Program-made: the position numbers and the translations under genes
The notes under the pieces: model-generated
The model's input: the letters and a program-made list of their open reading frames with translations, nothing else
Databases searched by the model: none
Told to the model about the DNA's origin: nothing
NCBI GenBank assembly: GCA_007449985.2
Contig: VIIQ02000103.1
Coordinates: forward strand, 62,001 to 126,000
Source: Desmodesmus armatus
Taxonomy: Eukaryota > Chlorophyta > Chlorophyceae > Sphaeropleales > Scenedesmaceae
Length of the DNA: 64,000 bases
Direction of reading: 5' to 3'
Shown here: piece by piece, positions 42,931-54,300 of the stretch
Numbering within the stretch: the stretch's first letter is position 1
Layout: every line of letters starts with the position of its first letter

Positions 42931-43950
42931 TGCTTGGCTTCGGCCGGTTATCCCTGCAACACAACGAAATACGGCAGAGGCGACCGTCGATACGCAGCAG
43001 CAGGATGAGGCGTTTGCATATACGCGATACGGCCATGCATGTCTATGTCCATGTCCATGCCACGGCAGCCGGGCACCTCAACAGCAGGGGCACAGAAACA
43101 GCGGCAGGAGTGCAACAAAGCATCAATCACGCACCGGATGGATAGCAGATGATTTAGAGGACAGGGAAGGGCAAAGGCAAGTGCAAGTCCTGAGTGGCGG
43201 TGTTGCAGTGGGTCGTACGAAACACCATTTATGCAGATAAAATCATACCAAGGTTGTCCCAAGGTAGCTGGTCTTGGAAGAGGATACATCGCTGGTGATG
43301 TCGTGGCGCCGAGGTGCTTCGTCACTGCTGTCCAGTCGACAAAATGTCCACATCGGACTGCTGCTGCTGCTTGACGGTCGACGTCTCTCTCGTTCGACTT
43401 GATATTTTACCAAGTACATGCAATTTCCAGGTGCGAGCAAATGCACGGTACTCCGTGTCACATGATATGGATCCTTGGGATCCTAATCAGCTCGTAGGAG
43501 GCCTCCTTACCCTTATATTGAAAGTATTTATTTTTTCAATATGGCACTAGGATAGTGGATAGTGCTGGTCTATCGGAAAGAGGCTTGTAGGCACGAAGTC
43601 GGGCTGCAAGGGGTGCCGCAGTTGTGCCGCAAGTGTAGCAGCAAGAAAGTGTCTTGACTCCATGGGGTACACGTAGTGAGCGCTTCAGCAGACGGCTCGT
43701 TGCTGAGTGCATATGTGACAGTCAGTATTGTGCACTACTGCAGGCTCGATTGCCCCTTGGACCTGGTTGAAGCCACTTGCCTGTGCACATCGCCAGCCAG
43801 CCCCATGTGCTCTCTGTGGAGCTACTGCTTTCGAGTTTACATAGTGCCACTATCACTGTGAGGTTCGACTTGTTCAAATGTTGCTGCTGTCACCCAGGGT
43901 CAACAGCAGCACGTTCACTAACAGCGCTCGCATAGTCTGTCCATGCGTGA

Positions 43951-44067
43951 CAGAGCGGTAACAGAGAGTAAACAATGCTTCGGGGGTGACAGAAACTTCG
44001 CCATGCTCACACGGCTGTAGCCCCAACACGTACTCCTGCCACCACTGGCAGCACAAGCTCAGATGGG
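43951..44067. other. Short spacer between protease unit B and VAC14 stop
   Basis: No gene. The VAC14 3' UTR must run leftward into this and the duplicated unit; a TTACA (TGTAA on the minus strand) near 43837 could be its poly(A) signal. Confidence 0.4.
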
Positions 44068-47000
44068 CTAGCTCCCTACTGCACCGCTGCTGCCAGGCTG
44101 TTCCTGCCCCGTCCCTCGTATACTGCCATCCCCCGACCCTGCCTGCTGCTGCTCTAACGCAGCCATGGCTGCCTGGTGCTGCTGCTCCTTCTGTATGTCC
44201 TCCTCTATCCGCAGCCCCTCTATCAACAGCCGCCGTCGCTCCTCGTCAGCTGCATGTGCTTCCTGCCGCTCCACAAACCCCCGCAGCAGCTCACCCCAAT
44301 CGGCCCACTGCTGCTGCGGCGCCGGTTGCTGCTGCTGCTGCTTGCCGCCGCCCTTACCGCCCTGGCTTTGCTGCTGCTGCTGCACAGCCTCCAACTGCAG
44401 CAGCGTGACTGCTGGAACAGCCTGCAACCGCGCCGACAGGGTTTTGAAGGCGCTGCTTTGCGGCAGTAGCATGAGGAGTCCGTACAGTGCCTTGAGCAGG
44501 TCTGGCTGCTTTGAGGGCACCAGCAGCTGCAGGCGCAGGAAGGCATAGGCTGGGGTCTCCAGCAGCTGCACCAGCCTGTCAACCTGCACCAGCACCTCAG
44601 CACCCAACGGCAGCTGGGCCAGGTGTTGGATGAGGTCACAGGTGTGATCGTACACCTGGGCCAGCAGGCACAGGCTCAGCAGGGCACCTGGGGGCAGGGA
44701 GGGAGGGCAGGCGTGTGTGCCGAAATGCAGCAAGGGGCACGGGTGAGAGTATGTAGGACTTACTGTGCAAGCTGCCACATGGGATGGAAAGCACAGGTGC
44801 TGCTAGCAACAGAACAAGCCGCATGTTACTAGGAGTAACGGTGCTGTGTTGACGACTGGGCAGCAAGGCATTGATATGTACACAACCCTTTGCAGCAGAT
44901 GGCCCATCGCCCCGTCCACGCCCAACATGATCATGATCTCCCACGTGTACCTTCAGATCTCAACATTTAAAACCACCCACAAGCTGCATGCCAAAGGGGA
45001 AATTGAGCCAGCCCCTGGTTGTCTTTCTCCCTCACCTGCACTGTGGCTCCAGCAGGGGTAGAGGGCGGTGAAGTTGTGAATGCCAGCTTCGCTGGCTGCA
45101 GCATCACGCAACGAGTCCCGCAGCCCACGCACCTCACCAGCAGTGAGCAGGATGAGGTTCAACGCCTGTGAGAGCGCACGCGCACAGACACAGCCGCAAC
45201 GCGCAGGGCAGGCACACAATATGCAGTCAACTTGGCAGCTGCGGGGTTGACCTCAGGCGTCTGTGTCAACCATGGTGTACATGCACACCACCCACCTTGC
45301 ACCTTCTTGATCCACATAGGGTGATGCGCACCCTGCTCAGCTTCCCGATGTGTTCAGTTTCCTGTCCCCAACTAGTGCTGGGCAACCACCATGTTTTGAG
45401 CTGTTGCAGCCCTTGCAATGCGCAGTGGCAGCAGCAGACGGCAGCACCAACTCCATGTCTGGCATGCTTTGCAGTGCTGTGCGCTCACAAGCTCCATGGC
45501 TGATCGTGCAAAGAAGCGCATGCTGTGCTGTGGTATGCTAAGCCTGTGTGCGTACCTGCACCATGGTTGATGCGAATGCCAGGTCCTGTTCATCATCCAG
45601 TATGGATGCAAACTCCCTGAACACAACCTCAGGCCCCATGGCTGCACACAGACGGCGGATCACCAGCGGCCCACCCTTCTGCAGCAGCAGCAGCCCAGCA
45701 TCACCACGGAACCTGCACGCACACAGCACAACCAAAGAGCAGCAGGAGCAGGCGGACACAGCAAGGCAGGCAGCAGACGAGGTCACACACATACAGGAAC
45801 ACGGCCAGCTGGGCGGGACATCCCACACCCACGAATTGCCAGGGTGTCGATACGACCTCCGCATGCTGCGACAGGAGGCTGCTTGCATACCCGCTTGATA
45901 ACTTCACCACGCATCCTGGCAGGTGCGGTGGGTGGCTTTGCTTTGAAGCACAGTGCTGCGCGAGCTATGCAGAGGCAGAAGCCTTGACCCTGGGGTTGCA
46001 ATCCACATGTCTCTCTAACAAGCATCGTTTGACAGATGGGCACAAACGAAGGCGATTTGACAGGTGGGCACAAACGAAGGCAATGGCGGGCAAGCGCAAA
46101 CCCACAGTGCCTCCCCTCGTCATGGGTGCACCCACCTGTCCAACAGGCTCTTCAGCACACGCCTGAAATGCTGGGGGTGAGCCGCTATACTGCCCAGCAC
46201 ACTCAGCGCCTGCAAGCACAAGGCATACCACATACAGCACCAACAGCACGTGAGAGTTCGCCCGGCATCGAGCCTGGTGCCAACCACTTTCTTGCACTAC
46301 CCCGACACTCTCCTGGCTTGGCACGACCTGCTGACCATCATGGTTTCATCACAGCCACCTGCAACTGACACCACTCATACTTTTGTGTATTGGGCCTGTT
46401 GGGCCTACAGGGCAGGGCCAGTCAAGTCGCACCTGCAACACCACCCGCTCGCTGTCGCTGGACAGCGCATCCAGCAGGGCAGCTAGCAGCGTGGCCAGCT
46501 GCCCAAACACCTCCTCCTCATTGCGCACCAGCAGGAAATGCATCCTGGACAGCAGACAGGCAGGCAGGCATGCAGCGCCAAATCAAACCCTTGCACACCT
46601 GATACGACCTGCTGCCACAACAGCCACCTTTGCACGCAGGTCAATTTTGTCACAACCCGCGCGCAGTCTTGTAAGTCCTGGCATGACAGCTGTCAGCAGA
46701 CAATGTGGCATGCTAGCTCGGCTGCCCTATCTCTCCCCGCGTACATCTCATCAAGCCCATCAGTCTTGACCCCAACCGTTGGCAAATTGATGAACACAAG
46801 TGGCACCCTACCATCTCAGGGCCTCCAGGTGTGTGGGCTCCTGTTCGCTGCGCAGCTCCCTGCTGATGATGGCCAGCACGGGCGCCACCTCGACCTTGAC
46901 TGGCAGCTCAGCAGACGGCTGAAGGTTCAGCAGCGCAGCATTCGCCTCCTTGGCAACAGCCTGGCATGTGAGGGGGGGGGGACAGCAGCAAATTGGCAAG

Positions 47001-50000
47001 GGCACTATGTCAGCACAAGGCAGGTGCGCTGTCCATGGTGCCGCATAGCAGCATGGTCTGTAAGGACTGCAGGCATCAACTGTCCTGGCCGGCAGACGAA
47101 GCAGGATCACAGGAAATGCAGACATAAACAGAATGATGGAAGCAGTTCCGTGCCCAGCGCACGACTGTCCACCAGTCTACCACATCATGTTGAGCGGACT
47201 TGCTCACACAGGTAGGAGTCAGGCCTTGGAGAGCGTGTTGAACTGCAGCAGCCAGTCTGGGCGCACCTGTATGTCCCTGTTGGGGTGGCTGATGTTGGGC
47301 AGCACAGCCCCAATAAGCTCTGCATACAGCCCCACCAGCTGGCCACTCGCTTGAGTCACAAACTCCTGCGGCAAAGCACACAAGTTGGGCATACCTACTC
47401 AGCTGCCACATACGTATGCTTTATGGGATGGGTCAGTTCTGGTCCTAGGCATGCAACACCTACAATCGCAGCAAGCTTGATTGCAGGGGTGAAAGTGCAG
47501 TGGGAGAAAGGCTTTCTTGCCATGCCAACCCAGCATGAACACCTCAATCCACCTGAGCTCCGGCATACAGGATAGGATTGCCCCCCACACCAGCCGCAGG
47601 GTGGCCGTAGACTGTTGCAGTTCAATGCATGAGTCGTTCATGCACACTAAAGACGCTACCACCCGCTCATTTTCTAGCTGGCATGCGACACTGGCATGGC
47701 ATGTCCTGCTGATGAGCTACTGCTGCTGACTCTGCACATCAGTCGCACCTTGATCCACTTGAGGGCTGTGATGCGAGTGAACTCATCCTGACTAGATGAC
47801 TTCTCAACAAGGATGGATGCAAGCGCCACCCAGTCAACAGTAGGCGTCGCCTGCATGGACACGCAGAGACAGACGGCATCATGTAAGCGCCTACATGCAG
47901 TCCTGACCTCTCACAGCATCTAAGCGGCACCACTGCCCCCAAAGCTACATTGTGCATGTACACGCTGCACCAAAGTGGCAGGCCGACTAAAACACAGCAC
48001 AAAAAACCCACAACGAAAGCCTTGTCTTGCTGCACCTGCTGCTTGCTGCCTGCAGCGGCATGGCCTGTGCTGACCTCTCTGCACGTCTGCTGCTGCCCTC
48101 CTTTTCCTGTCTGTGCCGTTGTTGTGCTGTGCTGTGCTGTGCTGAGCTATGCTGTGCAGTCACTTGCTAGTGCATGTCACCTGTATCTCCACCAGGAATT
48201 CCATCATGCACTTGTGTGCCGCCACGCCTGACTCCCTGCAGGATTGCTGGAGCAGGGCTCCTGCTTGCTGCTGCCTCCCAACACCACCTCCTGCCTGCCT
48301 GTCATGTGCTGCTGTATCTGGTCTTATCATGTTTCCATCCTGTCCTGTCGACACTCACCTGTAGTTCCACCAGGAACTCCATCATGCACTTGTGTGCCGC
48401 CACGCGTATCTCCCTGTTGGGGTCGCTGAGCAGGTTCATGAGTCCATCCAGCAGCTGGGGCAGGTACGTCAGCAGGTCAAGGTCAGGGACACTGTCAAGC
48501 ACACTCACCTGCACACAGGGGGGGGGGGGGGCAGCACATATCAGGGCAAAGCAGGGGGCAGGGGTGGTGCTGTCGGTTGCTGCGTTGTGTGCGAGGGTGG
48601 AGAAAGGATGCGGCAAGCGGCAGAAGCAGCATAAGAAACTACAGAACAGAAGGCAAGAATCCCAAACATGTTGCACTTCAGTGCTTCATGAGACCGCTGG
48701 GTCCATGGACTCTGACAGGCACAAGCTGAGCTGCGTGGTACTGCCAAGGGGTGGCGTATCCAGCTGCAGCCTGGCCTCCCTCACCCAGCTGATGAGGAAC
48801 TGGCGCTTGTAGGGGTTGGTCACCCTCAGGTAGTCCCTCAAGCGGGGGATGAAGCCTTCAACACTGAAGTGCGGCGAGGCTGTGACAATGTCCTGGAGCA
48901 CACACACACACAAGCACACCGCACAGCACAGCACAGCGAACAGCTGAAAAAGCTGAGAGCAGTATTACGCCACACAGACCTCGGCTCATATGGCACAGGT
49001 GACCCCATGTCGGCTGGCATGCAGCCCACCCTCGACTGATTTGACTGGCTGCCGCAAGAACAGTTGCTTGTCTGCAACCTCACATGCACCACCACATGCA
49101 AACCGCATGAACCACCACAAGCTCCTGGATGCGACTGCTGGCAACTGCTGCTGCTGGTGTCACGGTGAAGCGGCTCAGCAGTAGTTTCCACCGTGGTGGT
49201 TGAGATACATGCTTTCTGGTATGGTAACTCCCTCCCTCACCTTGACCAAGTTGTCCAGGAACTGCACTGCATTCTGCACGTTTGTCTCGCTGTCAGCACA
49301 GAGCCTGAACATGGCGTCAAACACCTCACTGAAGAATACCACAAACCCCTCGCGTGCAACCTGTAACAGCACACACAGCAGCATCAGCAGGCAGGGTCAT
49401 GGTGCAAAGGGGCTTATCACCTGGTTGTGCATTGTCATGATCTCTGCTGCTAGGTTGGCGCCTCTGCCCCACAGCAGTGGATGTTCACACTGCTTGACGG
49501 CAACATGATCGCGCCAGGGTTACTGCCGTGGTGTTGCTGGGTAGAGCAGAGCATGCAGCACCTCTCCCCTGGCAGCTGACAACAGCCATTGCCTAGTCAA
49601 ACGAATGGGTATATCCATAGGAAGCAGATGAACTGTCTATTCATGACTGAAAAGTTGACCTTGTTGCCTCCATGCATGCTGCCGATATGGCAATGCCCAA
49701 AGAGTGCCAACCTGCAGCCCACTGCTGCTCCTCAGCTGCCGTTCCTCACCTTGGCAATGTTGTAGAGTGCCTCACAGGCGTAGTAGCGCACCCTGCTGTC
49801 CTGGTCTGTGAATGAGGCCAGCACAGGAGGCACGATCTGCCGCAAGTATGCCTCACTGGGGTCACCAAGGCCCACCGTGGCTGCTGCAAGGCATAGAAGG
49901 GCGCCCTGCGGTCCACACACACACCTTTTTGTGTGAGTTTGACCCTCTACAGGATGAGCAGCTTTTCTGCCTGGCTGTGCTGGCTGTTCCCGCCCCTCAC

Positions 50001-50331
50001 TGCTGACAAATCCCACGCACAGCTTGGTGCACTGATATGCTGGTGTCACTTGCCAGAGAACGAAACTGAGCTTTTGTTGTGATGCACATTTGGACCTGCT
50101 ACAGCAGCTGCTTGCACTGCTGCTGACCTTGCGGTGGTTGGCCTGTGGTGAGAAGGCAAACTCAGCAATCAGCTTGTCGATGATGGAGCTGATCTTGCTG
50201 GTGTCCCCAGCTGCTGCCAGGCGCTTGACAATCTGCTCCACCTCCAGGGCTGCCATCTTCCGCTTCTCATAGAGCTTGTCACCGATCTGGCGCAGCACAG
50301 CCTGAGGCAGCAGCTCCTCTGATGCGACCAT
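44068..50331 (-). CDS. VAC14: VAC14, scaffold of the PIKfyve/Fab1-Fig4 complex
   Basis: HEAT-repeat scaffold that holds the PI3P 5-kinase and the Fig4 phosphatase at endosome/vacuole membranes to control PI(3,5)P2. 13 exons, minus strand: 50331-50128, 49905-49750, 49360-49241, 48892-48785, 48508-48359, 47850-47749, 47365-47267, 46960-46812, 46544-46433, 46209-46136, 45712-45556, 45165-45036, 44687-44068. Total 2181 nt, 726 aa, in frame. Family marks: DKLYEKRKMAALEVEQIVK near the N-terminus, NVQNAVQFLDNLVKDIV, NPYKRQFLISWVSVLDSVPD, DEFTRITALKWI, and the C-terminal Fig4-binding region (ALNLILLTAGEV... then SLCLLAQVYDHTCDLI). The tail is Gln-rich and charged. Human VAC14 is 782 aa, so the length is normal. 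The start fits the family. A partial duplicate of exon 5 lies in intron 5. Confidence 0.93.
48179..48227 (-). pseudogene. Duplicated 3' tail of VAC14 exon 5 with its donor site
   Basis: These 49 nt match 48357-48405 with a few mismatches. They encode VAAHKCMMEFLVEIQ followed by a GT donor (real exon: VAAHKCMMEFLVELQ|GT). They lie 180 bp downstream within intron 5. No matching upstream exon body or acceptor is present, so it is not a full alternative exon. Confidence 0.85.
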
Positions 50332-50936
50332 GGTGCTGACCAGGACGGGCTGGTTGGGGGTTAGCTAGGTGCCAGGTCTGTGCCTCTTCAGCCCTCAAGC
50401 CACTGATTTGGCAAGTATGTTGCTTGACCTATTGATGTGTGCACTGTCTAGGCTGCCACCGTGAAGCTTGCATTACTGATCCAGGGGGAGTGATCAGAGG
50501 GTTGACCACCACTGCCTTGAGGTCTTGAGATTCGTGCTCAGGTGCTGGTCCGACTTTAATATATACCACAGAACACGTTGTCAAGACTGAAGGACCCCAG
50601 AGTCGTTCAGACAGCCTGGAGACAGGTGGGACAGCTATTGTACCAAACTGTCTCACCCTTGTTGAACTGTCTGGGTTCAGGTACTCCAGATACAAATAAC
50701 ACAAGCATGGGTACCCTCGAAGCTTGTTTTGCACACCTCGCAGGGTTTGGCACTAAAACCAGGCCGAGTGGCTCGAGACACAAGCAGGCAGCACTGCACC
50801 AAGCTCTCCCTTTTTCTGTGTGGGGACCAGTTCTGCACAGAGGTGCGCCACTTTATGCATTTGGTGCTGCAGCCACCAGGGCCTCGTTGAGGATTGCATC
50901 ACAGCAGCTTGCTGCGTGCCTGCGCAGGTAGCCAAG
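50332..50936. promoter_or_regulatory. Shared upstream region of VAC14 and RPL23
   Basis: The two start codons face away from each other across 605 bp, so both promoters must lie here. No TATA box or known motif could be assigned with confidence; an AT-rich patch is near 50556-50566. Confidence 0.5.
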
Positions 50937-52259
50937 ATGTCGAAACGAGGAAGAGGTGGTACCTCTGGTAACAAGTTCTCCATGTCACTGGGTCTGCCAG
51001 TGGCAGCAGTGATGAACTGCGCAGACAACACGGGTGCCAAGAACCTGTACATTATCAGCGTCTGCGGCTGGGGCAGCAGGCTGAACCGCCTGCCTGCTGG
51101 TGGCCCCGGCGACATGGTCATGGCCACAGTGAAGAAGGGAAAGCCCGACCTGCGCAAGAAGGGTGAGGGGCACCCTCGGAACAGCAGCAGCAGCTGATCA
51201 ACAGGGCAGCCAGCTGGTGTTGAAAGCTCTGTACAGCCTGGGCGGCAGCGTATCAAGCACAGGAGTCAAAGACGTATCGCTTCAGCAGCAGGCAGGCAGA
51301 CAGCAGGGGTGCTGGATCCTCCAGCTGACTTGCAGCTGACGCTGCTGTTGGTGGCCGGGCACACCAGCATGGCTAGTGGCTGGGATATGGAGGACACACT
51401 CAGGACGTGGGTTGTCCTGTTGAGGTTCTTGTTTGTGTTGTGCATTTTACGTATCACACGTCACACCCCATTGCCCTGTCTCAACTGTCCCTGCCCATGT
51501 GCTGCTGCAGTCACCCCCGCTGTGATCGTGCGCCAGCGCAAGCCCTGGAGGAGGAAGGAGGGCACCTACATCTACTTCGAGGACAATGCTGGTGTCATTG
51601 TCAACCCCAAGGGCGAGATGAAGGGTGAGCAGCAGCAGCAACGGCAACACACATGGTGTGCCTAGGGCAGCCCAGGAACAGCTGCAGCAAGCACCACAGC
51701 AATAGTCACAGCAACAGCACAGGGGGCGCTGCAGGGGTGCATTGTGCCGATCGTGGGGTGTAATCGGGCTTTTTCTGTCTATCACAGTTGTGGCCAGTGT
51801 TGGTGGGCTCTCGCTGTTGGAGCGCTACGGACGATACGCTCGCAGCTGCCATGAGCTGGACATCCTGTGTGCAGTGGCCGCCTGACAGCATTGCTGCCTG
51901 GCTTGCTGCGCAGCTTAGTACAGCCCTCAGGCTTGGGGAGGATCAGGGGCTAATCTTTCCACAGGGTTGGGGTTGACAGGGGTTCAGACATTGTGCGCCA
52001 GATGACTGGTGGGGTGATCCTGCCCTATCTTACACGGCAGATCGGACACGCCAAAATCTAATGACTGGATCTAAAAAAATAATCTGACATGGCGGGGAAT
52101 TGATGGGGTCTTCACACCATGTCAACATTTCCTGAGTTCCTGCTGCTGCCGCGCGTTGCTGTTCGTCCTTGCGCAGGCTCTGCCATCACCGGCCCTGTGG
52201 CAAAGGAGTGCGCTGACCTGTGGCCCCGTATCGCCAGCGCAGCCAACAGCATTGTTTAG
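50937..52259 (+). CDS. RPL23: 60S ribosomal protein L23 (uL14)
   Basis: Core protein of the large cytosolic ribosomal subunit at the subunit interface. Exons: 50937-51162, 51511-51624, 52177-52259; 423 nt, 140 aa, the usual eukaryotic length. The sequence is highly conserved: [20 protein letters not shown], then [58 protein letters not shown] and the end [16 protein letters not shown]. Introns split codons after position 1 at both junctions, and each uses a GTGAG donor. The start fits the family N-terminus exactly. No defect seen. Confidence 0.98.
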
Positions 52260-54300
52260 GTGGGTGCATGCGTTGTCACAGGGGTGCAGGCATTGACAGG
52301 GGTTTAGAACCACAGCGTCAGAAAGAACAACAGTGTCAGATGGACTGGGGAAGAGCAACCAATGGTTGCCACACTGACTCAAGGGTGGTGGGTCCTGGCA
52401 GTGCCTGGAGGCGCAACAGCAGGAAACTACTCATCAGTTTAGCACATGCGCCGTTGTGGGTTCAAAACGATTTGGGTCACTTGGCCGGGACGCTGGCAAC
52501 CAATACCAGTGGGGCACGTTGTCCCGTGCATTGGGTCAGGCCAGCATTAGGCCGAAATTGCAATCCATTTATATGACGCTGCAATGGTTGCGGCTTGTCT
52601 GGTCTGCACGAGGCACTATGGGTTGTCTGCATGAGGGGCGGCTAGCTGCTCTGTCTTGCGCAACGCTTGAGGAATTCAGCGCATGTGACAGCGGATGGAA
52701 GCAGTGGTGTTGCATGTTGAGCAGCTTTGTGCGCAAGCACAGACTTTGTGGGCAGTCAATCTGGTCACAGCAACAGCATGCTCACCCCTGGCGCGACCTG
52801 TGTCTGCTGCTTGCTGCAGGTTTCTTCTGCAGCTGCTGTTGACAGAAAGCTGGTGTGGCCAGGGTGCAGCTGGTCTGTGCTCCTGTGCAGCTGTTTACCC
52901 CCTCTCGCAGCTGTGTAACAAAGCCAGTGTGGACCAGCCTGGGCGCAGCCAGCTTCTTGGTCTGTGTTTCGTTGTTAGGGGAGCATGCAGGTTGAAGGGG
53001 TGCGTGCATGAAATGGACACTGGGAATGACTCTTGTGTGGTTGAGGTTTGGGCTGTTGACCATGGCAGCAGCGGCAGCACCAGGGCATATGCTGGCGACA
53101 TCAGGAACAGCTTCTGTGCAGGCGCAGCAGCTACTTCCCTTGACATGCTTCTGCCAGCCTTGATCTAACTCAAGCTGAGCTGAGAGATCAATGTGCACCA
53201 CCCGTGTACACAACACTATTCAGTTGTAATGCTGTTCATGTACAGAAAAGTGCCAACAGCCTGTGCAATGCAGCCAACCATGACCACTGACCTGATGATT
53301 GTGGTTTTCAGCAGCAGGTTGTGCTCACTGTCATGCTGTCGCAGCGAGAGTTTGCAATTGGAAAGGGACAAATGCAGCTCAACGTGATCACCTGTGTGGC
53401 AGGGTACATCACAGATGGGGCTGTGTGTCACAGGGTATGGTGCATCACTCACCCAACATGCAGCCTTGCTTGTGAAGCTGGCTGCAGCGCTGCTTCATGG
53501 CAGCATGAAGTGGACAAGTGCTGCCAGCTTGGGGCGATTGTGAGCCCTGTTGACAGAAACATGCAATTTGTTCACACCTTGCACTGATGATCAGTCCACT
53601 GTTTATAGGCCTCTCATGCAATTGAGTTGTGCTTGCACCCTCTGCACTGCTGATCGCCTGCTGGGACACCGGGGTCCAGTGAAGGTGTATGCAGCAGTGA
53701 CAAGCTGACAAATGTGGTAGCCAATCGACCAGTTTTTTGCGCATCCTCACATCCGCCAGCCTTGGATGTCCCCTGTAAGGCTGACAATGTGCTACAACCG
53801 GGACACCATCATGGGCAATGTCAAAATCTAGCAGGACAAAACGGACACAGGAAGGTGAAACATAAGGAGCTGAGGTTCTTGTCCTTATATGCTCAGGCGT
53901 TGTAGGTCTCTGTTGAGACGGCACAGGTGGTAGGATGCGCCCAAGGGCCCAGACCAGCTGTGATGGACCGCCAAGGGCACAAAGCCAGCTGTGGCGGACA
54001 GGCTGGTGCCCACCCGCACAACAAGCTTACGCAATGGAAGCACAGTGTAAGAGATAACTGGTGTGGGTGGGTGTGGTTTGAGGGTCCGCACTTTGAGGGT
54101 CTGGTCAGCAGTTGGGCAAACCCCTAGCAACAACCCCTCTGTCACACTTTGAATGAATATGGCACAACCTTGGTACCCCTGGTAGCACTAGTGTGCAGTT
54201 CATTGTCGTTTTGATCGTTTGAACAAAAATTGCAGCCCTTCAAGTCTGAACTCTGAACTCTGATCACGATCACACACTGCAGCGACATACTGCGCGCAGT
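52260..54300. other. Intergenic DNA between RPL23 and the SART3-like gene
   Basis: About 2 kb with only scattered ORFs (such as 52456-52842 plus and 53445-53924 minus) that show no domain. It contains the RPL23 3' UTR and the SART3-like promoter. Confidence 0.5.

Larger units (their letters stand above)
27370..43950. repeat. Tandem segmental duplication of a ~5.3-kb protease locus
   Basis: Unit A is 27370-30987 plus 37254-38645 (split by an insertion). Unit B is about 38700-43950. Similarity runs through the protease exons, introns and both flanks: 27480-27560 with 38765-38840, 27770-28020 with 39670-39955, 37260-37550 with 42905-43200, and 38330-38640 with 43590-43930. The order is head to tail. 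Divergence is clear in noncoding parts, so the duplication is not very recent. Unit B has about 0.65 kb (roughly 39000-39650) with no counterpart in unit A. Confidence 0.85.

Noticed and set aside
44336..44400. Poly-CAG stretch in the last VAC14 exon as a separate repeat element
   Set aside because: It encodes Gln runs within a clean exon and is ordinary for this genome's coding bias.
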